Virus record (IMG/VR): IMGVR_UViG_3300042561_001716
Location: 1-48,825 of that record
Direction: 5' to 3' (one strand)
Length of the DNA: 48,825 nt
From: a virus
Shown here piece by piece: positions 9,088 to 17,879 of the stretch (positions are counted from its first letter, which is position 1; each line of letters starts with the position of its first letter). Below the pieces are notes generated by a model. The model saw only the letters and a program-made list of their open reading frames with translations, had not been told where the DNA came from and searched no databases. The position numbers and the translations under genes were made by a program.

Positions 9088-9801
9088 TTAGAAAATATTA
9101 AATGCTGTGGGTGCGGTGTAAATATAGGTATCGCCTTGTACTTGGGCAGTGCAAGAGAATGAGCGTTTTTCTTGAACAGGGTTTTGGGGAGATACAGACT
9201 CAAGCAAAGCTACACCTTCGTGCGTTTCTCCACTGGAGAAGAGAAGATAGAAGTAAAATTCTCTCCCCGCAAAACCTTTGTCATAAGCAAACTTTCTGAG
9301 GATTGCCCCACCCCTGTCGCCGTACATCAGATTAAAATCTAAGCTCATGGTTTTCGCGTTGCCTACCGTGACCTTATCCATCCCTAAACCGGATAGATAG
9401 GTAGTGGTATCAGAATTTTTAATCTGCGGTGACACTACAGCATTACTGCACCCTGAGACAAAGACCAAAGCCTTGGTACTAGCGGTTGCACCATTGGCAA
9501 TTGTGCCAGGTAGAGGCAAGGTTTGTAGAGTTGTTGAACCTGCGGGCGCTGCATTGCTCAAAGTTGCAGTTACACCACCAAAGGTAAGTAATGCTCCAGC
9601 ATCTAAAAGCACGAAGGTAGGAGATACAGATAAAGATTCTGCCCCCTGGGAAGCATTGGCCGCACAGGTAATAGTGTAGGTTGGAGGTGTGCGACTGGAA
9701 ACAACGACGTTGCCGACGGTCTGAGTTGGTAATTCGCCAATTTGGAAAGTTATCCCCAGCGTAGTCTCCACAACCGAGGGGCGGTTAATATTTAGCGGCA
9801 T
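9088..9801 (-). CDS. Probable major tail (tube) protein with an inserted repeat module
   Basis: A 237-residue protein with the expected position (upstream of the chaperones and tape measure gene) and shape of a siphovirus tail tube subunit. Residues about 45-110 are an Ala/Ser/Thr/Gly-rich pair of repeats (LLDAGALLTFGGVTATLS), and the C-terminal half holds the conserved-looking part (YLSGLGMDKVTVGNAKTMSL and FAGREFYFYLLFSSG). The repeat resembles the one in the 303-1373 protein. The call is inferred from order and composition. Confidence 0.6.
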   Translation of the reverse strand: MPLNINRPSVVETTLGITFQIGELPTQTVGNVVVSSRTPPTYTITCAANASQGAESLSVSPTFVLLDAGALLTFGGVTATLSNAAPAGSTTLQTLPLPGTIANGATASTKALVFVSGCSNAVVSPQIKNSDTTTYLSGLGMDKVTVGNAKTMSLDFNLMYGDRGGAILRKFAYDKGFAGREFYFYLLFSSGETHEGVALLESVSPQNPVQEKRSFSCTAQVQGDTYIYTAPTAFNIF

Positions 9802-9846
9802 AAAAAATTAATTAATCTTTCCGGTAGTTTTCCCAGAAGTGAAAAC

Positions 9847-10359
9847 TTAGTTGATTAAGCTGCCAAATAAGGTTCTGCCTCCCAAAAACACAGTAGCTAC
9901 ATAAGGCTCTGGAGAGGTTACTATTGAGCTTGTTAATTTAAATGTTGTTGTAATTTGATATTGATTTACGCCCAATCGAATTTTTTGCCACTCATCGCAG
10001 TCAAATTCTTGATAATCAATTACACCATTGTTAGGACTCCATAAAAAAGAAGTGCTGGACAATTGACGTAATTGATTTAATAATTGATCAACCTGCGTTC
10101 CAACCAATACGGGTGACGTGATACTCCATTCTTCACTTATCTGATTAAAACCCTTAAAAACAATTTGTTGATATCCGTCGCCTAGCTTATTTGTTAATAG
10201 CGGCAGTGATGCTTTTTTAGTTGCACTCCATAACGGGGTTAGGATTAAAACGGATTTAGCAGTACCATCTTCTACGGCATTTTCACAGACTGTTAAATCT
10301 GCATAAATACCAGGTGTACTTGATAATGTACAGCTAAAATTGATGTAATCATAAGACAT
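9847..10359 (-). CDS. gpM-like minor tail protein (first of two)
   Basis: About 170 residues from the ATG at 10359, which sits 2 bases after the upstream stop. The central block GDGYQQIVFKGFNQISEEW, followed by FLWSPNNG and a region rich in beta strands, follows the pattern of lambda gpM-family tail tip proteins (GDGY, then a Trp/Phe-rich strand pair). gpM-like proteins form part of the tail tip complex below the tube. A second protein of this kind lies at 19327-19674, so one may be a paralogue with a different tip role. Confidence 0.55.
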   Translation of the reverse strand: MSYDYINFSCTLSSTPGIYADLTVCENAVEDGTAKSVLILTPLWSATKKASLPLLTNKLGDGYQQIVFKGFNQISEEWSITSPVLVGTQVDQLLNQLRQLSSTSFLWSPNNGVIDYQEFDCDEWQKIRLGVNQYQITTTFKLTSSIVTSPEPYVATVFLGGRTLFGSLIN

Positions 10360-10360
10360 A

Positions 10361-10909
10361 TCAAGAACCCGTGTAATAACCAATTGAGTAGTTACAAGCA
10401 TTAGCACCGCTCAAATTTAAAATTAGTGCGGTATTAATGGATAATTTCATCTCTCTTCTTTCTGGGAAAATTAAATCTAAGCTATCTCTTTGGTCTTGCA
10501 GAATCCGCAGCCTATTACTAGAATCTTTTAAAATTATTGTTGTCGTTGTCGCGGATTCATTTTGAATTACAAGATGAGTGATGTAAATTGATAGCCCAGA
10601 TCCGGGCGCGGGAATTATTGTATTATCCCCGCTAGTTGCCACAGTCCCCGTAGAGTAGATAATCGTGGGGCGGGTGAAAATATTGATTAAACTTGTCAGA
10701 CTTTGCAGCGACCTTTTAACCAGTGCAATCAAACTAAATGTTCCGGTGTCAGCAGTAGCCGCAGAATCGTTTTTCGCGCCTAAATCAGCTGAAGATTCAA
10801 GAGCGAAAAACGCTACATCAGGGTTAGTTATTGTCCCTGTTGAAGCATCAGTTAGGGATCTTTGGTATAGGTTTCCGTCCCCACCTATATAGGGTCTAGG
10901 AGTTGGCAT
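10361..10909 (-). CDS. Tail fibre or tip-associated structural protein
   Basis: A 182-residue protein lying 3 bases after the gpJ-like gene. The second half is a beta sandwich-like stretch (IYITHLVIQNESATTTTIIL and LRILQDQRDSLDLIFPE) ending with Tyr and Gly (SIGYYTGS). This pattern is common in receptor-binding or fibre-head proteins of phages. No enzymatic motif is present. Function is inferred. Confidence 0.5.
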   Translation of the reverse strand: MPTPRPYIGGDGNLYQRSLTDASTGTITNPDVAFFALESSADLGAKNDSAATADTGTFSLIALVKRSLQSLTSLINIFTRPTIIYSTGTVATSGDNTIIPAPGSGLSIYITHLVIQNESATTTTIILKDSSNRLRILQDQRDSLDLIFPERREMKLSINTALILNLSGANACNYSIGYYTGS

Positions 10910-10912
10910 AGA

Positions 10913-13180
10913 TTAAAATTCCATTGCGAAAACAGAAGTGTATCGAGATGTAAAAATCCCATTCCAGTTGTATTTATTCAGGTTTATTGGATTTGAGATA
11001 ACCCAACGAGAACCCCTGCCATTCACATCAACTGCGGCGATTCTGACGTAATATTTCCCTGCTGATAGGTTCTTGAACTGCGATGAAGAGCTTGATTCTG
11101 ACCGAGTGTCGCCCCAAAAACCGTCATCGCCTTTGCGAAGTTCAACGGTATAGCCTCTAATATATGGGTCACGCTCACCACCTAGAAGCGGATAATCCCA
11201 GATTGCATCTAAATCAAATAGGTCAATAGCCCGGTAGCTGAGGGTAATATTTCTTGGCACACTAACAACGGTGGGAGGGTTACGCCGTACTGGCAAAGGT
11301 GCAAGTGACCATCCATTTTCGATTTGAGAATATTTGGAGGGGTTGTACTCAACCGCCGTGATTTCGTGAAACATTTCCGAACTGCCAGAACTCGGTACAC
11401 GGTTCAGAACCCGGAATAGCTGCGGCCGTACAGTGGTTGACGCAAGAATCCAGTTACTTTCCGGTGGTGGCACTGATGATAAAGCAGATGCAAGGGTTAA
11501 CGCTGTAGTTAGTCCAGGCGAATTGGTAACGGATTTTTCCTGTACTGTCCCATCGGTAAGCATTACCGTGAGGGTGTAAGTCTCCCCTGGTAAAATCTCT
11601 ACTTCATGGTCTAAGGTGATTGTCGTGGTAGTGGCCGCCGCAATCAACCCCCCATAGCGAATATCAGCCCTCTTGGAGTCCATCACCCTGATAATGTCCC
11701 CCGGATTGGTATAAGCACCATAGGCTCTACATCGGAAAGATACGGTTTCCTGTTCTAGTCTGTCAGTGAGCAAGGCCGCATACCCAGCCCGTCGCGCTTG
11801 ACCTCTTGACACACAAGCAAACGCAGACATTTCTAGTTCCCGAACGCCATATTTAGCTATTCCACCGGGATCATCAATGGCTTCTACTGAACGACGGTAA
11901 AAGTCGTCAGGGTTTACGTAAGTTACTAAAGCCATGGTATGTCTAGTTTTCAAGCCTGTACGGGTGTATGAGAACATCCCATCATCTACGTCAGCTTGGG
12001 TAAATTGTGCTACTGGAGATCCGGGTTTGTCGGCAGCAAAGGCGATCGCCCCATTCATCCAATAACTAAAACCGCGAAACACTGATAAAAACTGTTGAAT
12101 AACCTTGTACGCTTCTTCTTTACCCTCTAGCAGTAAGTGACATTGAAACCGATGTTCATAGCCACCGTAACCAGTGGGGACGTACTCATTGCAATATTGG
12201 CTAATCTCGTACAACGCCCACTTATCAATTTGGGACTGATTGATGTATCTGCCAAGTCCATAACGGGTATTGGTGATTAGGTCATAAAGAATCCACGCCG
12301 GATCTGCTACTGCTACTGATGGAGTGTAAAATGTCCCGTTCCAAGTTCCGCTATAGGTTAATCCCCTTGTTCCTGTGGGTGTGGCGTTGCTTGGTATCTG
12401 AATTTTCCGCCCTGCTAGTCTTAGGGATATTTGGGGCGTGTCTTGAAACTGGGCTGCATCAAACCTAAATCCAAATAATGCAGAGTTGGGGTATTTGAGT
12501 TTAGTTACTGTAACTTCAGTATAAGCCCGCCATATTAAAACCCGTTGATACCTTGTAGAATCGGTATCTTGGGGCGTAAGCCGTTCTACTCTGACACTAA
12601 AGTTCGTTACTGTCCCACCGACATTATTAACTGCAAAGGCATATTCAAATTCTGTCAAGGTTGCAAAGCGTCCGCCTAAACTGCCCTCATAAGCTAGATA
12701 GAACGCCCCTGCGCCTTGTTTTAGGTAAATCCTAAAAGTTACACTTGATCCCAAAACCCCGCCGTCTGAGGGGTATTCTTGAAGTACCACACCCAGGCGG
12801 ATTCTAATAATATCTAAATTTCCGTTGGTGATGGTGCGGGTGATTGGAAAATTGCACTTAACCTCAGCGGCTACGCTGGTTTCACTCGTTACCTCATCTC
12901 CAAAACCTAACATCCTGCTTTGTGCCTGTGTACCGGGTCGCCAATCCCAGCCGAAATCCTGGAAGTTGATTGAACCATCGGCGTTTTGTACTGGAGTTTC
13001 ATCAAAGTAGACTGATTGCAGCCCCATAACTAATCCCTCAATTTCACCCTCTGACACAATCCCCAGCATTGCGGCGTTAGAGACAGAACGCCCTGATATA
13101 GCGGTTTCTGGCGGACTGGGAGGGTTTTTAGAGCGTCCGCCCCCACTACCACCAAATCCTTTAAATTGTTTTTTCGGCAT
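10913..13180 (-). CDS. gpJ-like tail tip / host specificity protein
   Basis: A 755-residue protein from the ATG at 13180. It begins with a Lys/Gly-rich tail and then the typical gpJ opening (SVSNAAMLGIVSEGEIEGLV, then VYFDETPVQNADGS). The middle has hub-like segments such as WILYDLITNTRYGLG and the FSYWMNGAIAFAADKPG block. The end is a fibronectin-III-like domain (YTVELRKGDDGFWG, KYYVRIAAVDVNGRG). This family forms the central fibre hub of siphovirus tails and contacts the receptor. It is shorter than lambda gpJ (1132 residues), with fewer C-terminal domains. Confidence 0.9.
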   Translation of the reverse strand: MPKKQFKGFGGSGGGRSKNPPSPPETAISGRSVSNAAMLGIVSEGEIEGLVMGLQSVYFDETPVQNADGSINFQDFGWDWRPGTQAQSRMLGFGDEVTSETSVAAEVKCNFPITRTITNGNLDIIRIRLGVVLQEYPSDGGVLGSSVTFRIYLKQGAGAFYLAYEGSLGGRFATLTEFEYAFAVNNVGGTVTNFSVRVERLTPQDTDSTRYQRVLIWRAYTEVTVTKLKYPNSALFGFRFDAAQFQDTPQISLRLAGRKIQIPSNATPTGTRGLTYSGTWNGTFYTPSVAVADPAWILYDLITNTRYGLGRYINQSQIDKWALYEISQYCNEYVPTGYGGYEHRFQCHLLLEGKEEAYKVIQQFLSVFRGFSYWMNGAIAFAADKPGSPVAQFTQADVDDGMFSYTRTGLKTRHTMALVTYVNPDDFYRRSVEAIDDPGGIAKYGVRELEMSAFACVSRGQARRAGYAALLTDRLEQETVSFRCRAYGAYTNPGDIIRVMDSKRADIRYGGLIAAATTTTITLDHEVEILPGETYTLTVMLTDGTVQEKSVTNSPGLTTALTLASALSSVPPPESNWILASTTVRPQLFRVLNRVPSSGSSEMFHEITAVEYNPSKYSQIENGWSLAPLPVRRNPPTVVSVPRNITLSYRAIDLFDLDAIWDYPLLGGERDPYIRGYTVELRKGDDGFWGDTRSESSSSSQFKNLSAGKYYVRIAAVDVNGRGSRWVISNPINLNKYNWNGIFTSRYTSVFAMEF

Positions 13181-13279
13181 AACCACAATTGATGTTTGTG
13201 GTTATTTTTGCCATAACGGTAAACGTTTACTGTCAATCTTGGTTGTCTACCCAGCTATGTCACTCCCATTTCAGTTAGA

Positions 13280-13750
13280 TTATATTCGTCCCTGGGATCT
13301 AAATTCTATTTCTATAAACTCAGCCGCAAGCTTGTAATTTCTCACTATGTGGCGGAATATATCACCATTTTGATCGGGAATAATAACCCCATCAGGAAAA
13401 TAAAGGGGGATTAATGCACGCTCTAATTCCCATGCAAAACCAGAAATATTAGCGCCTGAGAAATGGCGGAATTTAAAGTTATCGGGGTGTGCGCTTTTAT
13501 AAACCAAATCTTCATAGAAACTTTCTAATTGCAATAGAAATTGAGCGCGAAAAATCTTTATATGCTCACCATCAACATTCCACCAATTATCCCCAATATT
13601 AGCAAATATTCCAGCATCATAAATGCCGTATTTGCCATTAGCTAATTTGACGCATTTTTTAGGCGTGAGATTAGTTGGAGAAATTAGTATTGGTGAGTGC
13701 GCGATATTCAGATCAACAAATTTAGCTACATCAAATGTCATGGTATTCAT
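13280..13750 (-). CDS. Hypothetical protein upstream of gpJ
   Basis: A 156-residue protein whose ATG at 13750 overlaps the stop of the upstream gene (TAATG), so translation is probably coupled. It is rich in aromatic residues (NIGDNWWNVDGEH, FAWELERALIPLYFP). No known motif was recognised. It may work with the 273-residue protein encoded just upstream. Confidence 0.6.
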   Translation of the reverse strand: MNTMTFDVAKFVDLNIAHSPILISPTNLTPKKCVKLANGKYGIYDAGIFANIGDNWWNVDGEHIKIFRAQFLLQLESFYEDLVYKSAHPDNFKFRHFSGANISGFAWELERALIPLYFPDGVIIPDQNGDIFRHIVRNYKLAAEFIEIEFRSQGRI

Positions 13751-14571
13751 TAAAATGCTACTCCCATTTCAGTTAAATTCTGTTGATATTCCCGTTCTTG
13801 CTGTTCAAATTCCCTCTTGATCAACCTTCTCCAACCCCTACGGCAAATTTTGTATGATTCATCAAAAAACCACATCACAACACGCTTCACAGATTTAGCC
13901 ACCGACTCAATGTTTACCTCAATCAGCGATCGCTCAAAGCCCGCAGAATTAAACTGAATCATCCCAAAAAACAGGGAGTCAAACAGCGTCAACATCAACG
14001 CCCCTTTATGTCCTGGCAACAAATCAAAAGGGTCGGTATCTGGGAATTTCCGAATCATTCTCTCTTTCCAGAGTTGGTAAGCACATCTATATAATTGCGC
14101 CATGCCCGCTAAGTCCATGTTTTTCAGGGTGGGAGGAATAACAGTTGTACCCGATAATTTAGGGGTAAAGTCTAAAAATCCCAATCCCCAAACTTCCTGA
14201 ATTTCGCCCGTTTCTTGACTGGTGCGAGTTTTCCAGAGTCCAGCCGAGAGCAATTGTCTGACCTGTCTGCAACTATGCTCGGAATGGCAAGCACCTGGCC
14301 AGTGCTTCTTAAGATATGCCGATAAGTAAATATTGGTCATCTCGATAGATGCCTCACCATTTTGAGATGCGGCTATTATCTCCCCTGCTTTTTGGGGTAA
14401 CAGCTTGTTATTCTCCAGTAGTTCTAATCTTTCGAGTGCAGCCCAGCAGTATGCGTTGGTAACTCCCATGACCGCCAGAAGTTGTGATGTGTTTAAATCT
14501 CGGATTCGTTCAAAAATTTCTAATTCTTTTTTCAGAAACTCTTGCTTTGTGATGCGGTGTTGTGTTAGCAT
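13750..14571 (-). CDS. Hypothetical protein, first gene of the gpJ transcription unit
   Basis: A 273-residue mainly helical protein from the ATG at 14571 (GGA 6 bases upstream); TTG at 14580 is a weaker alternative. It has a Cys/His-containing segment (GACHSEHSCRQVRQLL) and a strongly basic C-terminal helix (RRGWRRLIKREFEQQEREYQ). No family was recognised. As the first minus-strand gene after the long intergenic region it may lie next to the promoter of the tail tip genes. Confidence 0.6.
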   Translation of the reverse strand: MLTQHRITKQEFLKKELEIFERIRDLNTSQLLAVMGVTNAYCWAALERLELLENNKLLPQKAGEIIAASQNGEASIEMTNIYLSAYLKKHWPGACHSEHSCRQVRQLLSAGLWKTRTSQETGEIQEVWGLGFLDFTPKLSGTTVIPPTLKNMDLAGMAQLYRCAYQLWKERMIRKFPDTDPFDLLPGHKGALMLTLFDSLFFGMIQFNSAGFERSLIEVNIESVAKSVKRVVMWFFDESYKICRRGWRRLIKREFEQQEREYQQNLTEMGVAF

Positions 14572-14892
14572 AATTTCCAATCGAATACAAATTGTTAGCC
14601 ATCCCTGCTGTCGTAACTTGGGTGGCTAATTTATTTTAACCCAAGGCTATGGGTAAATCAATAATTTTATTAATACTCTAATATCTCCACCGTAAGACCG
14701 CCCCTACACTTGGTTTTCGGTACTTCACGACTATATGCCTTTACTTCTATTGCAAACGAGAAGAATTTGAAATCAAGAGAGGAATTAAATTAAAAGAGAA
14801 AAATTAATTAATCTCTCTTATTTGATATAAGCGAAAAGCATATAGTCCTCAAGTATGCTTTTTATACAATTATGTCGCTGAAATACTTAATC

Positions 14893-14930
14893 AAAAATTT
14901 TATATTAGAAGTGCTTGACAAGTGCTTTCA
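14893..14930 (+). repeat. 38-bp promoter repeat, copy 1
   Basis: The same 38 bases, running from AAAAATTTTATATTAG to AAGTGCTTTCA, occur again at 15773-15810. Each copy holds a direct repeat of AAGTGCTT with 11-base spacing that overlaps the -35 box, a likely operator. Confidence 0.85.
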
Positions 14931-14943
14931 TTCTTGCTATAAC
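14915..14943 (+). promoter_or_regulatory. Promoter of the MoxR-like gene
   Basis: TTGACA at 14915-14920, a 17-base spacer and TATAAC at 14938-14943 match a strong sigma-70-type promoter. The direct repeat AAGTGCTT GAC AAGTGCTT overlaps the -35 box and may bind a regulator. Confidence 0.8.
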
Positions 14944-14969
14944 TAGATTATTAAAGCAGGGGGAGCAAA

Positions 14970-15773
14970 ATGAACGGATATCATTTAAGAGCGGCTGAAT
15001 CATTAGCTCTCAGAGCTATGACTCGCAAAAAAGGATTAAAAACCCTCATCCTGGAGGGAGCGCCTGGAACAGGTAAAACATATTTTTCCGAGTGCCTCGC
15101 CAAGGAGTGGCAAGCACTATATTTATATTACCTGTGCCACCATTGGACGGGCGATGAGGAAATGTTCGTTGGTGTCCACGTTGGCCGCGTTGCGGCTGGG
15201 GTGAAAAAGCCAGAAGATGCTTATGAGTATGGCGTTTTGGCAAAAGCCGCGATCATATCCCAAACAACAAAAATGGTTGTCTGTTTAGATGAATTGGACA
15301 AAGCCCCCCAGCGGGCGGAGTCATTGTTGTTGGATTTTCTGCAAAATGGACGGGTGTATATGCCTGATGGGTCTAAAATCCAAGGCAACTTGGAAAACAT
15401 GACCGTCATCGTGACAACCAACGCAGTACGCCCCTTAATGGAGGCAACAATGCGGCGTGGATTCCGCATCAAGATGGAGTTCTTACCTCCTAATGTGGAA
15501 GCTGACATTATCCGCAAAGCCACTGGTGCAAAAATGGGAGCGATTAGAGTTGTAGTGCGGATGCTCGGAGTTATCCGAGCATCCGGTGCTACTGCGCCAT
15601 CCCTGCAAGAAGGCCGCAATTTAGTTGAAGATTTGGCGGCTTGCGAAAATTCCTCTGATGTTGAAATTTTAATTCGCGGTTGGCTGGTTAAGGAGGATGA
15701 GGACTGGGATGCTCTTGTATCCGAGTTTGGAGGTCAGCCCCACAGCATTTTATGGGGTGAATTTAAGAGATAA
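14970..15773 (+). CDS. MoxR-like AAA+ ATPase
   Basis: A 267-residue AAA+ ATPase. Walker A is GAPGTGKT at about residues 30-37, Walker B is VVCLDELDKA near 103-112, and sensor 1 is VIVTTNA near 147-153; an arginine-finger segment follows (MRRGFRIKMEF). The ATP-dependent MoxR family typically remodels targets together with a VWA-domain partner, and such a partner is encoded next, 94 bases downstream with its own copy of the same promoter. GGGGGAG 5 bases upstream is a strong ribosome site. It may act as a chaperone for virion or host proteins or as part of a defence system; the target is unknown. Confidence 0.85.
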   Translation: MNGYHLRAAESLALRAMTRKKGLKTLILEGAPGTGKTYFSECLAKEWQALYLYYLCHHWTGDEEMFVGVHVGRVAAGVKKPEDAYEYGVLAKAAIISQTTKMVVCLDELDKAPQRAESLLLDFLQNGRVYMPDGSKIQGNLENMTVIVTTNAVRPLMEATMRRGFRIKMEFLPPNVEADIIRKATGAKMGAIRVVVRMLGVIRASGATAPSLQEGRNLVEDLAACENSSDVEILIRGWLVKEDEDWDALVSEFGGQPHSILWGEFKR

Positions 15774-15810
15774 AAAATTTTATATTAGAAGTGCTTGACA
15801 AGTGCTTTCA
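15773..15810 (+). repeat. 38-bp promoter repeat, copy 2
   Basis: This is identical to 14893-14930 and begins at the last base of the MoxR-like gene. The duplicated block holds the -35 box and the AAGTGCTT direct repeat; the sequences diverge after it. Confidence 0.85.
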
Positions 15811-15823
15811 CTTCTGATATAAA
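15795..15823 (+). promoter_or_regulatory. Promoter of the VWA-domain gene
   Basis: TTGACA at 15795-15800 and TATAAA at 15818-15823 are separated by 17 bases. The upstream 38 bases match the MoxR promoter, so the two genes are probably controlled by the same regulator. Confidence 0.8.
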
Positions 15824-15867
15824 TAGATTATAGAAAACAACACAAAAACTAAAAGAAGGTGATCGGG

Positions 15868-17676
15868 ATGAGAAACAATCAACGTCGTAGTCGTAGAAAC
15901 AAAAGCAGAGTTGACAATCTTCAACTCCCGATCACCGTTCGTCAAGCTCAGAAAATTGTAGTGAAAGTGAAAAAGTTAGGCTCAAGCTACAGTTTCCCAG
16001 GAGAGATTCGACAAGCATTGTCGTTAAGCTCCTGTCATGACCATGACGGAGCATTAAAAAAATTAGCAAACCTAGCATCTAAAGACCCTAACCAGGTCTT
16101 AATTGATGCGAATGGAAAACCCCCTCAATCTGCCGAGAACAGAGAAGAAGGGGAATCCAGGGAAAAAGGGACTGATGAAGTTGCCCCCACTTCTGACAGT
16201 CCCTCCGAGGGATCGGAAATGCACGGGGGAGACGGTAATAGCGGTGAGTGTGATTCTCCCGCAGAAACATCTAGTCCCGAAGAACGGGAAGGAGATCAAG
16301 GTTCTCAAGGAAATCAAGCCCAGTTGCAAGCTGAAACCGCCGACGGTGGCAGCCAAGGGCAAGGAATCGGAGACTCCACGGATTCTCAGGAGACTGAGAA
16401 TAGCGATCGCAATGCGCCCCAATCCAACGGTTCTGAGACGGGTTCATCCACGTCAGAAAGTTGTGAGTCAGGCGAAAAGTCCCAATCTCCGACTGATCAA
16501 AAAGCAGAATCCCCTGAATCGCCAAATTCAGGGTCAGGTGAAGATACGGCAACATCACCTGTGCGCGAAATTGATCAGAAAAACTGTGCGGCTCAAGCTG
16601 ATTCTGATCTCCGTGACGATCAGGTAAATCAAGGGTCAGAATCTCCAAAAAAAGATGCTCAACCCTCTGTGAGCGCGAAAGCTAAAGATAACGTCAATAG
16701 CGATCGCCAAGCAGAGAAACCTGGGGATGATGAAGCTGAGGGACGAACTCAGAAATCTCACGCGGACAATTCGGAAAACTCATTGGGTGAGAATGAGTCG
16801 GATTGTGTCAGTCCTAATGATGACACTAACGCAGAGGCTCAAGCGTCTGATGACGTTCCCACGCATCAGAAAAAGTGGGGAAAATCTTTCAGCAAAGAGG
16901 AAAGAGGGGAAGGTAAATTATCCCTCTCTAACTCTAGTAATAACGGTGGTGCTACAGCCTCCTTGAAAGTTGCTGGCGTATCACCAAAGTTATTAAAGCT
17001 GTGTCGCCAACGCCTAGCAGCATTAGTTGGCGATAGCAGCCAACAGCACAGTCCACGCAGAGACTATACCGAGTTCTGCGTTCGACTAAAAACCTATCGT
17101 AATCCTCAACCCGCCAGGAAAGAGGAAGAAGGTAGACCTGTGATTTTACTCCTGGCAGACGTTTCCGGCTCTTGTGCATCTTTTTCTAACGAATCAGTCA
17201 AAGTTGCCAAAGCAGCCAGTAAGTTAGGCGTTCAAGGTACGGACATCCTAGTGGTGTCTCACTACAACGGAACGCCTCACGAAATGGAAATCAATGGCAA
17301 AGTTGTAGATGTGCGCTCGATTCAACCTAAAGCAGTTAAAAAGACTGCTGACAACGGCTGTAATTGGGGCAATTCTTCAGGGTGGTATGAAACCCTGATG
17401 CAACGCTACAGCATCACTGTTTGCATTGCATTAGGTGACTGGGATGGCAGTTTGGAATATGCCTATATTGCCCAGCATCCACAATGCGAGAAATTTATTT
17501 GGCTAGACAATGCCCATTGCTCTAGTCGTGGCACAGTTCAAGATCGGACTAAGTTTGCTCTTGACCATTACGCCCAAAATTTTACAGGGATAAAAATTCC
17601 TGTCCTGCGTCAAAAACTTATCTACAGAGATGGGTGTAAAGATGCGATTGCTTTTATCAACAATATCAAAGCTTAG
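15868..17676 (+). CDS. VWA-domain protein with a long acidic low-complexity linker
   Basis: A 602-residue protein from the ATG at 15868 (AAGG upstream; a GTG at 15859 is the alternative). Residues 1-85 are basic and globular. Residues about 90-360 are Ser/Glu/Asp/Gln/Asn/Gly-rich and probably disordered. Residues about 425-600 form a von Willebrand A domain with a MIDAS motif (LLADVSGSCASFS) and a later GDWDGS acidic loop. VWA partners of MoxR ATPases bind metal and the client protein. The pairing with the upstream ATPase is seen in the sequence; the client and the biological role are unknown. The high density of GAA/GAG and AGC-type codons in the linker differs from the flanks. Confidence 0.8.
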   Translation: MRNNQRRSRRNKSRVDNLQLPITVRQAQKIVVKVKKLGSSYSFPGEIRQALSLSSCHDHDGALKKLANLASKDPNQVLIDANGKPPQSAENREEGESREKGTDEVAPTSDSPSEGSEMHGGDGNSGECDSPAETSSPEEREGDQGSQGNQAQLQAETADGGSQGQGIGDSTDSQETENSDRNAPQSNGSETGSSTSESCESGEKSQSPTDQKAESPESPNSGSGEDTATSPVREIDQKNCAAQADSDLRDDQVNQGSESPKKDAQPSVSAKAKDNVNSDRQAEKPGDDEAEGRTQKSHADNSENSLGENESDCVSPNDDTNAEAQASDDVPTHQKKWGKSFSKEERGEGKLSLSNSSNNGGATASLKVAGVSPKLLKLCRQRLAALVGDSSQQHSPRRDYTEFCVRLKTYRNPQPARKEEEGRPVILLLADVSGSCASFSNESVKVAKAASKLGVQGTDILVVSHYNGTPHEMEINGKVVDVRSIQPKAVKKTADNGCNWGNSSGWYETLMQRYSITVCIALGDWDGSLEYAYIAQHPQCEKFIWLDNAHCSSRGTVQDRTKFALDHYAQNFTGIKIPVLRQKLIYRDGCKDAIAFINNIKA

Positions 17677-17726
17677 GAAAAAAGCTGAACAGACAAAATT
17701 TTTAAAGAATTTGGGAATTAAGAATA

Positions 17727-17879
17727 ATGTCAGACAAATATATTGAGATTTAGGGCGAGAAAGTTCAGGTTCTCGAAGTAGTTCAAGAAGATGCCAAAAA
17801 CGGAGCATCCCTTGTAACTACTGAGGATCAGACTCAGTGGGTGGACACAAACGCGATTCAGGAAGAATGCCCCTCGTAA
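17727..17879 (+). pseudogene. Small gene interrupted by an in-frame amber codon
   Basis: From the ATG at 17727 the frame reads MSDKYIEI, then TAG at 17751-17753, and then continues open for 41 codons (GEKVQVLEVVQEDAKNGASL) to TAA at 17877. The downstream part looks like normal protein. TAG serves as a normal stop elsewhere in the window (for example 17674-17676), so this is most likely an inactivating mutation or a sequencing error rather than recoding. The next gene overlaps its end by 13 bases. Confidence 0.5.

Larger units (their letters stand above)
14572..14969. other. Divergent intergenic region with inverted repeats and a promoter
   Basis: About 400 AT-rich bases without a convincing gene separate the minus-strand tail genes from the plus-strand MoxR island. 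They contain GACTATATGC near 14728, repeated in inverted orientation near 14837, and AAGAGAG/CTCTCTT arms at 14775-14781 and 14813-14819 that can form a hairpin. The right end carries the MoxR promoter. I recognise no origin or RNA gene. Confidence 0.5.

Noticed and set aside
16103-16627. Plus-strand 174-codon frame inside the VWA gene
   Set aside because: It is Pro/Lys/Arg-rich as expected from a shifted reading of Ser/Glu/Asp-rich codons.
16088-16648. Several overlapping frames within the VWA protein linker
   Set aside because: Low-complexity coding sequence leaves all frames open; none has a ribosome site or natural composition.
17727-17879. Amber stop codon recoding by the phage
   Set aside because: TAG terminates other genes here, such as the VWA gene at 17674-17676, so general recoding is unlikely.
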